Shown here in pieces: positions 1 to 5,226 of a stretch of 6,318 bases of DNA. The translations under genes were made by a program, and so were the position numbers. Each line of letters opens with the position of its first letter. Position 1 is the stretch's first letter. A model generated the notes under the pieces. The model did not search any database. It was not told the origin of the DNA and saw nothing but the letters and a program-made list of their open reading frames with translations. The stretch lies in the NCBI GenBank assembly GCA_022563625.1, contig JADFNA010000105.1:1-6318 (forward strand), read 5' to 3'. This DNA comes from Candidatus Zixiibacteriota bacterium. GTDB lineage: Bacteria > Zixibacteria > MSB-5A5 > GN15 > JACZUZ01.

Positions 1-483
1 AATTTCTGATCGAGAACTGATTCATAATTGCCTCAGCCAGTTACCGAATAAACGTGATCACAAGCAATGTCAGAGCAGACTCTTGTAACTCACATCAACT
101 ACAATCCAATATATAGTGAATGAGTAGCCAAATATGAAGTGTTGATGAAGTTATGCGTAAACGCTTCACCAATTACGATGAATAGAAATTGAGATGCGTG
201 CTTTTAATCATCCTTTCTTACTATTAATGTCGGGCTTAGTAAATCGTTAAATGCGGTCAGGCAATGTGAACCATATAATGTCGAAACCTAAGAGGCAGTT
301 TTCTCATCTCAAGTGAGTTTGAAAGCTAAACTAACTCCTTATAGTAACTACTTGTGAATTCATTGGTTAGGTAAGTGGCGGGGGCTACGAGACGACTTTC
401 GCAACTGGATTATTGAGAATGCGGCGTGAGAAGGCTCCCCCTATTGGATCATTATAGAACTTTCCAAAGCGTTTCTTTTAACT
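1..483. other. AT-rich intergenic stretch without a supportable gene
   Basis: This stretch holds no open frame that I can support as coding, and its base composition is visibly AT-richer (the first 60 bases are about 38% GC) than the genes to its right. I see no tRNA or rRNA signature, no CRISPR-like repeat array and no transposase remnant. Small symmetric motifs occur: an 8-base palindrome GTGATCAC at 54-61, and a nested inverted repeat around 146-168 (TGAAG...CTTCA enclosing GCGT-AA-ACGC). Both are short enough to arise by chance in 480 bases. No convincing terminator for the minus-strand lipoprotein gene is visible next to its stop codon. Confidence 0.6.
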
Positions 484-861
484 CTACGATGTCGCATCAT
501 CGGTTGCGCAATGAACGCTGCCACTTTGATCGACTATCCATTTGTCGATTGTGTCATCATTATCCAGATTCGCCCTCGCCGTGCAGGTCCAGCCACTTTC
601 GTTGATATTGATTCGGTAAGAATATTTCACGTTTCCTGGCAGAGTCATGCCCATATCATACAGGTTGTCCGTGTAATTCTTGTGCACCCGGTAATATGTT
701 CTCTGCATGGTGTAAATCTGTTTGAGCAGCATCTGGGCTTCAACCTGCATGGCCTTGCTCTTGGCGCGTGAGGGAGCGCCGCCAATCTGGCTCTGGCGCT
801 CAGCGCTGCAGCCTGCCGCAAAAATAACGAAGGCCAGTAGTAGTAGTCTGATTCGTTTCAT
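484..861 (-). CDS. Outer-membrane lipoprotein with a type IV pilin-like globular domain
   Basis: The 125-residue product starts with a short basic end and a hydrophobic stretch (residues 6-16) leading into a lipobox, Ala-Ala-Gly-Cys18, so signal peptidase II processing and lipidation at Cys18 are expected. Ser follows the cysteine, which argues against the Asp inner-membrane retention signal and favours the outer membrane. From about residue 32 the sequence reads like the part of a type IV pilin just after the membrane helix: SRAKSKAMQVEAQMLLKQIY, then MQRTYY, a loop, a YSYRI strand, and TARANLDNDDTIDKW near 94-108, the strand-turn-strand typical of small pilins. Cys93 and Cys118 could form a disulfide, as in pilin D-loops. 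There is no prepilin peptidase motif (no G-FTLIE). The start is supported by AGAGG eight bases upstream (870-874). A CATAAT-like -10 lies at 894-899 on the minus strand without a good -35. The lipoprotein call is firm; the pilin relationship is my pattern reading, not a search result. Confidence 0.82.
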   Translation of the reverse strand: MKRIRLLLLAFVIFAAGCSAERQSQIGGAPSRAKSKAMQVEAQMLLKQIYTMQRTYYRVHKNYTDNLYDMGMTLPGNVKYSYRININESGWTCTARANLDNDDTIDKWIVDQSGSVHCATDDATS

Positions 862-980
862 TTGTTTTGCCTCTGAAATGTTGTTAAGAGCGTATTATGA
901 TTTGCATTTTCCGTCTGGAGGTCTATATCGACAGAATCGAGGCCAGATCAACTTTCTCTCGATGAGCGCCCACTTCTTCC

Positions 981-1009
981 TTGACCAAGCCCGCTCCAGG
1001 CCCCATAAT
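981..1009 (+). promoter_or_regulatory. Sigma70-like promoter for the SET gene
   Basis: TTGACC (981-986) and CATAAT (1004-1009) are separated by exactly 17 bases, each matching five of six consensus positions. Transcription would start near 1015-1017, leaving a leader of about 95 bases before the SET start codon. No other box pair of this quality was seen between the two divergent genes. Confidence 0.55.
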
Positions 1010-1014
1010 GAGTC

Positions 1015-1076
1015 GGCGCCGCTGATCTGGCGCTCTGATTGCAGTTACTACACTCGACTACCCGGAGAGTCCGGGT
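1015..1076 (+). promoter_or_regulatory. Two short hairpins in the SET gene leader
   Basis: The first inverted repeat, GCGCC (1016-1020) against GGCGC (1029-1033), has an 8-base loop and an extra G-U pair at its base, and sits at the predicted transcript start. The second is a perfect 7-base repeat, ACCCGGA (1060-1066) and TCCGGGT (1070-1076), around a 3-base centre. Neither is followed by a T-run, so they are not terminators. They could stabilise the 5' end of the mRNA or, for the second, be an operator read as double-stranded DNA. Function is unknown. Confidence 0.35.
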
Positions 1077-1110
1077 CTAACTGTAAGAACAACAACCATT
1101 TGAAGGCATC

Positions 1111-1743
1111 ATGTTGCGCGCTCGACAGGTCTCACGGTCGCTTGAGGGTGTAGCGGATGAAAGAAAAGACAACCAGAGTATGAGAGAAACTGCAACATCC
1201 AAAAGCAAAGCGAGAACCAACGGGCGCCTGAACGGCAACTCATCCAGTTCAAATAGTTCAAACGGGTTGCCGTTTGCCCTTCGCAATTCAGCCATACAGG
1301 GCAAAGGCATTGTGGCCGCCCGGCGCATCCGCAAAAACCAGCGGCTTATTGAATATCTCGGTGAAATCATCACCAATGAAGAAGCCGATAAGCGCTATGA
1401 TGACGAAGGCATGAGCCGGCATCACACATTCCTGTTTACACTGGATGACAAGCGTGTGATTGACGGCAGCAGAAATGGGAATGTGGCGCGCTATATCAAC
1501 CACTCCTGCCAGCCGAATTGCGAGGCGGTTGAAGAAGACGGCGGTATCTGGATTTACGCTTTTCGCAATATCCAGCCGGGGGCCGAGTTGACCTATGACT
1601 ATGCCTTCGAGCACGTGGGCGTTTTGACCGAAAAAGACCGCGCAATGTATCCCTGCCGTTGCGGCTCGCCGAAATGCCGTGGCACAATCTTGAAAGTCAA
1701 ACGCAAAAGACGATCACGCAGGAAAATGAAAAAGGCTGGATAA
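1111..1743 (+). CDS. SET-domain protein-lysine methyltransferase with post-SET motif and basic tail
   Basis: The product (210 residues) is a compact bacterial SET protein, expected to transfer methyl groups from S-adenosylmethionine to lysines of a protein substrate. Hallmarks in order: GKGIVAARRI (64-73), which forms part of the SAM site; EYLGEIIT (81-88); RYINHSCQPNC (127-137), the pseudoknot motif; ELTYDYAF (159-166), with Tyr164 as the likely catalytic tyrosine; and a post-SET CRCGSPKCRG (182-191), whose Cys182, Cys184 and Cys189 with Cys137 should bind zinc. No key residue is missing. Residues 24-52 are low-complexity Ser/Asn-rich. The last ~16 residues (KVKRKRRSRRKMKK) are almost all Lys/Arg, suggesting DNA, RNA or acidic-protein contact. 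The ATG at 1111 has GAAGG only four bases away. Met24 (ATG at 1180) is an alternative start without a clear ribosome site; the catalytic domain is unaffected. The gene is monocistronic by its promoter and terminator. Substrate unknown; HU-like or ribosomal proteins are guesses. Confidence 0.9.
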   Translation: MLRARQVSRSLEGVADERKDNQSMRETATSKSKARTNGRLNGNSSSSNSSNGLPFALRNSAIQGKGIVAARRIRKNQRLIEYLGEIITNEEADKRYDDEGMSRHHTFLFTLDDKRVIDGSRNGNVARYINHSCQPNCEAVEEDGGIWIYAFRNIQPGAELTYDYAFEHVGVLTEKDRAMYPCRCGSPKCRGTILKVKRKRRSRRKMKKAG

Positions 1744-1779
1744 CCCGCCAGAATTTTCCTGCAAACATTTCGGTATCCA

Positions 1780-1827
1780 GGACGGCTGACACGAAAGCGC
1801 AAATCTCGCCTCAGCCGTTCTTTTTTT
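1780..1827 (+). terminator. Rho-independent terminator after the SET gene
   Basis: GGACGGCTGA (1780-1789) pairs with TCAGCCGTTC (1811-1820) over ten positions, one of them a G-U pair. The loop is about 21 bases and may hold a small GCG/CGC stem. A run of seven T bases (1821-1827) follows immediately. It lies 37 bases past the SET stop codon and before the DUF481 gene, so the two genes are probably separate transcription units. Confidence 0.7.
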
Positions 1828-1897
1828 CATTACTTTAACTATAAGTCCGGTTTTAGTTGCCAGTGTCGGCGGTTAAGCTCATATCTTGCTCTTGATT

Positions 1898-2665
1898 ATG
1901 AAAGACAACCGGCGGCCGCTGCTATTTATATCACTCCTCATTTTAGTTTGCGCCACTCCCACATTTGCGATTGTCAATATCGAAACTATGCGCGCGAAAA
2001 TCACCTCCGGTTTTGGCGGTGAAGCGGAGTTCTCTGCATCCTACAGTTCAGGTAACACAGAAGCGCTGGATGTCGGTTATGGACTGGGGATTCGCTTTTC
2101 GACCCCGTCTCAGGCGTTCTTTTTTCTCACTCGCGGCGAGTTGCGCGAACAGGCCGACAGCCGCTATGCGCAAAAAGCGTTTGCACACGCCCGCTACCAT
2201 TGGCGGCCCCAAAGCCGCTTAAGTTTGGAGTCGTTTGTCCAGTTGCAATATGACGAAGCCCTCAGGCTTTCCTCTCGTTTTTTGGCCGGCGGGGGTTTGC
2301 GCATCAATCTCGCCAGCTCTGAGCGAAGCGCCGTTTTTGCCGGTTTGGCGCTGATGTATGAGCGAGAAGAGTTTCAAGAATCAGGAGGAGTTCAGCCGCC
2401 AACAAATGAGGTGGCCAGATTCAGCTCATACTTGAGTTTCACGTTGTCCTCCCCTCGCCTCAAGTTTTCCTCTATAACCTATTTTCAGCCCCGTGTTGAC
2501 GAATTCGCTGATTCGCGGGCCTTGAATCAATCAAGCATCAATGCGCCTTTGAGCGAAAATCTGGCCCTGACGGTAAATTTCAAACTGGGCTATGACGGAC
2601 ATCCGGCGCCGGGTGTTGACAAACTGGATACGCGCATGAATCTAGGTCTAAAATACACATTTTGA
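1898..2665 (+). CDS. DUF481-family outer-membrane beta-barrel protein
   Basis: The 255-residue product has a signal peptide: a basic start (MKDNRRP), a hydrophobic core (8-18) and a likely cleavage after Thr-Phe-Ala24. The mature part alternates polar and hydrophobic residues like an amphipathic barrel and carries DUF481 (YdiY-like) signs: SGNT at 51-54, a YDE-ALRLSSRFLAGGGLR segment (118-135), and a last hairpin with GYDGHPAPGVDKLDT (231-245). It ends LGLKYTF, whose terminal phenylalanine is the usual BAM recognition signal, so the protein should sit in the outer membrane. The family's function is not established. I chose ATG at 1898; an in-frame TTG at 1886 would add four residues before the basic signal-peptide start, and neither has a clear Shine-Dalgarno. 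A TATAAG -10-like box at 1840-1845 could serve it, but no good -35 is visible. The upstream terminator and downstream hairpin suggest a single-gene unit. Confidence 0.85.
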   Translation: MKDNRRPLLFISLLILVCATPTFAIVNIETMRAKITSGFGGEAEFSASYSSGNTEALDVGYGLGIRFSTPSQAFFFLTRGELREQADSRYAQKAFAHARYHWRPQSRLSLESFVQLQYDEALRLSSRFLAGGGLRINLASSERSAVFAGLALMYEREEFQESGGVQPPTNEVARFSSYLSFTLSSPRLKFSSITYFQPRVDEFADSRALNQSSINAPLSENLALTVNFKLGYDGHPAPGVDKLDTRMNLGLKYTF

Positions 2666-2693
2666 GTCGGGCGCTATGTCTGGCAAGGTCCTA

Positions 2694-2710
2694 ACCCTCT
2701 TTGAGAGGGT
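2694..2710 (+). terminator. Hairpin after the DUF481 gene, weak terminator candidate
   Basis: ACCCTCT (2694-2700) and AGAGGGT (2704-2710) form a perfect 7-pair stem around TTG, 28 bases after the DUF481 stop codon. Only a weak T-containing stretch (GCAATTT) follows rather than a clean T-run, so termination could be poor or rho-dependent. It may instead be a 3'-end stabilising hairpin or an operator beside the adjacent promoter. Confidence 0.35.
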
Positions 2711-2723
2711 GCAATTTAGTTGC

Positions 2724-2750
2724 TTGACAAAGATATAGCCGGTCTATAGC
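2724..2750 (+). promoter_or_regulatory. Candidate sigma70 promoter with perfect -35 box
   Basis: TTGACA (2724-2729) is a perfect -35. The best -10 by sequence is TATAGC (2745-2750), at a short 15-base spacing; the weaker TAGCTT at 2747-2752 has the preferred 17. Transcription would start near 2757-2760 and read into a structured stretch, the possible small gene at 2874 and the three-gene envelope set from 3095. It lies in a non-coding gap, which favours a real promoter; the spacing is its weak point. Confidence 0.45.
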
Positions 2751-2759
2751 TTTGCGGGA

Positions 2760-2836
2760 CTGGATTTTGAGGACAGAATTCTTCGTCAGAATCCAGCGTC
2801 GTGGGATTATTTGAATACTCGAAGCTGTTGGCTTCG
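2760..2836 (+). promoter_or_regulatory. Structured 5' leader: long stem-loop plus second hairpin
   Basis: Positions 2760-2770 pair with 2786-2796 without a break (eleven pairs, one a G-U). After one G-G mismatch, 2772-2773 pair with 2783-2784. The 9-base loop contains most of AGAATTCT. A second hairpin, CGAAGC (2820-2825) with GCTTCG (2831-2836), has a 5-base loop. A third weak one, GAAG/CTTC around TAGA (2851-2862), sits just before a ribosome-site-like TAAGG. No T-run follows any of them. The first stem would lie at or within a few bases of the predicted transcript start, like an mRNA 5' stabiliser or the first helix of a regulatory leader. I do not recognise a known riboswitch core. Confidence 0.45.
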
Positions 2837-2873
2837 TTCGGCACATGGCGGAAGTAGACTTCTAAGGTATTGC

Positions 2874-3047
2874 ATGATTGCGGCTGACAGGATTCCCCCG
2901 ACTACGACTCCGGCCACTCACGCCGAGTTGGATTTTTCCTCACAAACAAGAGCAAAATACCATAATTCATTAAACGCATTCTCTAACAGTCAACGATTCG
3001 ACTTGCGCGATCTGCTATCTCAAATCGAACTGGAGAGCGGCCGTTAA
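2874..3047 (+). CDS. Possible small hypothetical protein, 57 residues
   Basis: The ATG at 2874 has TAAGG six bases upstream (2863-2867), a reasonable ribosome site, and opens a 57-codon frame ending at TAA 3045-3047. The product begins MIAADRIPPTTTPATHAELD and ends with a helix-like, charged FDLRDLLSQIELESGR. It has no signal peptide, membrane segment, cysteine or recognised motif. The frame stays open further upstream to a TTG at 2811, but that part overlaps the leader hairpins and reads poorly as protein. The gene would lie between a candidate promoter and the DUF6754-like gene, 47 bases ahead of the latter. It may be a genuine small or leader-encoded protein, or a chance frame; I cannot tell from the sequence alone. 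Confidence 0.3.
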   Translation: MIAADRIPPTTTPATHAELDFSSQTRAKYHNSLNAFSNSQRFDLRDLLSQIELESGR

Positions 3048-3054
3048 TGTTGTG

Positions 3055-3076
3055 AAATCTCCGCAAGCGGGGATTT
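3055..3076 (+). promoter_or_regulatory. Hairpin just upstream of the DUF6754-like gene
   Basis: AAATCTCCG (3055-3063) pairs with CGGGGATTT (3068-3076), nine pairs with one U-G, around a CAAG loop. It ends 18 bases before the ATG at 3095 and begins 8 bases after the possible small gene. No T-run follows. Its right arm contains the only purine-rich GGGGA near the start codon, 21 bases from it and too far for a normal ribosome site. It could be an intercistronic stabiliser or translation-control element. Confidence 0.4.
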
Positions 3077-3094
3077 AATCAGCTGACACTTCGT

Positions 3095-4507
3095 ATGTGC
3101 TTTCCCAGACCCAGGTACAGGCCGCCTCTGGCGCTTTGTTCGGTATTTACCGCGCTGGCGCTGCTATTATCTCCAGGCCTGTCACCAATAACACTCGCAC
3201 AGGATGTAGCTGCCGCTTCGGAATCCGACACTCTGGCTCCTCAGGCCCCTCCAGCCCCGCCAGCTCCGCCGACAGATGTTGTGGCCGCAGACAATCCCAA
3301 TGACGGCGGTGGCGCAGTACTTGTGACCTGGACGCTCTCCGCGGACGATTCCAACGGCGGAATTGACGGCTATGTTGTGTACCGGTCGACCTCACCCTCC
3401 GGGCCATTCGAAAAAGTCGGCGAAGCGGGGAGCGGGAAGTCTAAAACGACAGACAATCAGACGAGCGACAAGATTGAATACTATTATCGTGTAGATGCTA
3501 TCAGAAATTATGTGGACGCCGCAGGCGAAAAGGCGCTGGTCGCCGGCGCCTCAGTTCCCTGGGGACCGGTGGTTTCCGGCCCGCAGTGGTTCAACAGCGG
3601 CAGGACAATCACACTCCTGCTCTTTTTAATCGTCACTTTCTCAATTCTACAGTTTATCACCCAGGCCAAGAGTGGCAAGAGTTATCTGTGGATACTGAAT
3701 GTTATCTTTATTGCGGGTCTGGGTATCTTTGTTGAAACACCCTGGATACTGATTCTTATTGTGGTTTTGGGGCTTTCATTTTTTCGCAAAGACATTTTCG
3801 GGGGCGCGGAAATTTTTGTGCGCAAAATAGCAGGAATCGACGCAGTCGAAGAAGCGGTCGGGCGCGCCACGGAAATGGGTAAAAAAATCTTCTTCATTCC
3901 CGGCATTCAGGATATGAACGATGTGCAGACAATCGCCGGAATGGCGATACTCGGGCGTGTCGCCGCCGTTGCCGCCGAATATGAAACCTGGCTGGAAGTG
4001 CCGGTTTCCAAGTCAATGGTGATGGTCACGGCGCGTGAGACAATGAAAGAGGCCTATTCCAAGGTCGGACGGCCTGATTTATTTCAAGAAGCTCAGGTTC
4101 ATTTTGTCACCGAAGATCAGTTCGGTTATGCCGCCGCGCTGGATGGTATGTTCATCCGCGAAAAACCGGCCGCCATATTCTACATGGGCGCGTTTTTCGC
4201 CGAGTCATTGATTCTGGCCGAGACCGGAAACGAAGCCGGAGCTATTCAGATTGCCGGCACGGCCATGCCCGCGCAATTGCCGTTTTTTGTGGCAGCTTGT
4301 GACTATACACTGATTGGCGAGGAGTTGTTTGCCGCCAGCGCCTATCTTTCGCGCGAACCGCGCCAGCTTGGCTCACTCAAAGGACAGGATGTCGGCAAAG
4401 CCATCTTTCTCTCGGCGCTGGTTGTCGGTACGATTATCGTTCTCGTTGGAAGTATTACGGAATTACCAGACTGGATGTATCTGGCGGATTATTTTAGAGT
4501 CCAATAG
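3095..4507 (+). CDS. Membrane protein with periplasmic FN3 domain and DUF6754-like domain
   Basis: The product has 470 residues. Residues 1-35 form a signal peptide or signal anchor (RPRYRPP then a Leu/Ala-rich core; likely cut after Thr-Leu-Ala35). A Pro/Ala linker (49-59) leads to a fibronectin type III domain (about 60-155; VLVTWTLSADD, GYVVYRSTSPSGPFEKVGE, YYYRVDAI). Three membrane helices follow at about 170-188, 198-214 and 216-230, then a ~200-residue domain (231-434) and a final helix (435-453). By the positive-inside rule FN3 is periplasmic and the 231-434 domain cytoplasmic. That domain (FFIPGIQDMNDVQTIAGM, LEVPVSKSMVMVTARET, QIAGTAMPAQLPFF) matches my recollection of DUF6754, a family without known function. 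The ATG at 3095 is the only usable start: an in-frame TGA lies at 3053 and no Shine-Dalgarno is visible. It heads a three-gene set, with 39 bases before the next gene. The FN3 and topology calls are firm; the family name is from memory. Confidence 0.82.
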   Translation: MCFPRPRYRPPLALCSVFTALALLLSPGLSPITLAQDVAAASESDTLAPQAPPAPPAPPTDVVAADNPNDGGGAVLVTWTLSADDSNGGIDGYVVYRSTSPSGPFEKVGEAGSGKSKTTDNQTSDKIEYYYRVDAIRNYVDAAGEKALVAGASVPWGPVVSGPQWFNSGRTITLLLFLIVTFSILQFITQAKSGKSYLWILNVIFIAGLGIFVETPWILILIVVLGLSFFRKDIFGGAEIFVRKIAGIDAVEEAVGRATEMGKKIFFIPGIQDMNDVQTIAGMAILGRVAAVAAEYETWLEVPVSKSMVMVTARETMKEAYSKVGRPDLFQEAQVHFVTEDQFGYAAALDGMFIREKPAAIFYMGAFFAESLILAETGNEAGAIQIAGTAMPAQLPFFVAACDYTLIGEELFAASAYLSREPRQLGSLKGQDVGKAIFLSALVVGTIIVLVGSITELPDWMYLADYFRVQ

Positions 4508-4546
4508 GCGTTGCAGCGGCGATAGGAATCTAATAGTAAATCTAAA

Positions 4547-5224
4547 ATGAAACGCGAATTACCGTTACTGATAACCGCCATCGCTGGACTTGTCTTTGCG
4601 ATCAGTTATTTCATCCCTCACTGGCCTTTTGGTGAAGCTGAAAACATTTTCGGCGACTGGTATAGTATTATCGCCGCATTCGCCATCTGGCTGGGGTTGC
4701 TGAATCTGGCCCAGATCTCGCTGCAGAAAGTGGCGCGTAAATCCGAAGGCTGGCAGTATGGACTGATTACCGTCATTTCAATGCTCATCATGCTCGTAAT
4801 TGGTTTCACAACCGTTGCCAATTCCATCAGCGACGGGACTGCGCATGATGCCGACGGCACTCCTTACAAGTGGATGTATACCCATGTGTATTCGGCCCTT
4901 TCCGCCACCATGTTCTCTATGCTGGCATTTTTCGTGGCTTCGGCTTCTTATCGCGCGTTCAGAGCGCGAAGTTTTGAATCAACGCTGTTGCTCATTACGG
5001 CGTTTTTCGTTATGGCCGGCCGGGTGCCGCTGTTTGATCCGATGGTATCTTATCTCGGATTGACTGACACACCTTACTTTAGTGAATTCGCCGATTGGAT
5101 TATGTCCTATGCCAATACTGCAGGCCAGAGGGCGATTATGATTGGCATTGCCCTCGGAATTACGTCCAGCTCACTGCGCGTCATTCTTGGAATCGAACGA
5201 TCTCATATCGGAGGCGATTCCTGA
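4547..5224 (+). CDS. Six-helix integral membrane protein of unknown function
   Basis: The 225-residue product is almost entirely membrane helices, at about 5-23, 38-57, 71-92, 113-135, 144-160 and 187-213. Polar loops include DGTAHDADGTPYKWMYTHVY (97-116), with two His and several Asp that might bind metal or a ligand, and a short basic cytoplasmic loop YRAFRARSFE (135-144) between helices 4 and 5. The N-terminus lacks a cleavable signal; Lys/Arg at 2-3 suggest it faces the cytoplasm. I do not recognise a named family. It lies 39 bases after the DUF6754-like gene, with only a distant TAGGA (4523-4527, 19 bases away), and its TGA overlaps the next ATG by one base. This tight arrangement suggests that all three proteins are made together and may form one inner-membrane assembly. 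No transporter or enzyme signature is visible. Confidence 0.75.
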   Translation: MKRELPLLITAIAGLVFAISYFIPHWPFGEAENIFGDWYSIIAAFAIWLGLLNLAQISLQKVARKSEGWQYGLITVISMLIMLVIGFTTVANSISDGTAHDADGTPYKWMYTHVYSALSATMFSMLAFFVASASYRAFRARSFESTLLLITAFFVMAGRVPLFDPMVSYLGLTDTPYFSEFADWIMSYANTAGQRAIMIGIALGITSSSLRVILGIERSHIGGDS

Positions 5225-5226
5225 TG
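5210..5226 (+). promoter_or_regulatory. Ribosome site and stop/start overlap fixing the start of the last gene
   Basis: GGAGG (5210-5214) lies nine bases before the ATG at 5224. TGATG (5222-5226) merges the stop of the membrane-protein gene with this start, the classic arrangement for translational coupling. It decides against the longer in-frame opening at 5095, whose extra 43 codons overlap the upstream gene and would bury the signal peptide. Confidence 0.8.

Noticed and set aside
462..477. Small inverted repeat near AACTTTCCAAAGCGTT as terminator of the lipoprotein gene
   Set aside because: The stem is broken, the loop is about two bases and there is no T-run on the minus strand side, so it is not a credible terminator.
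942..1031. Separated perfect 9-base inverted repeat (GCCAGATCA at 942-950, TGATCTGGC at 1023-1031)
   Set aside because: With a 72-base gap and only nine pairs it does not suggest a mobile-element end or a stable stem, and no second signal supports it.
722..1153. 143-codon plus-strand frame across the divergent intergenic region
   Set aside because: It runs antisense through the lipoprotein gene and across its promoter region; the translation shows no domain, signal or sensible composition.
1077..1376. 99-codon minus-strand frame opposite the SET gene
   Set aside because: It overlaps the well-supported SET gene antisense and has no recognisable motif, as do the other antisense frames inside 1288-1802.
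1886..1897. TTG start adding four residues to the DUF481 protein
   Set aside because: The ATG at 1898 gives a normal signal peptide beginning MKDNRR; the TTG has no better ribosome site.
2760..3094. Known riboswitch classes (TPP, cyclic di-GMP, SAM, cobalamin) in the leader
   Set aside because: None of the conserved core sequences I can recall for these classes are present; the structure remains unassigned.
5095..5223. Longer N-terminus for the Ig/PKD protein
   Set aside because: The extra 43 codons lie wholly inside the membrane-protein gene and would place the signal peptide internally; the GGAGG and TGATG at 5210-5226 mark the real start.
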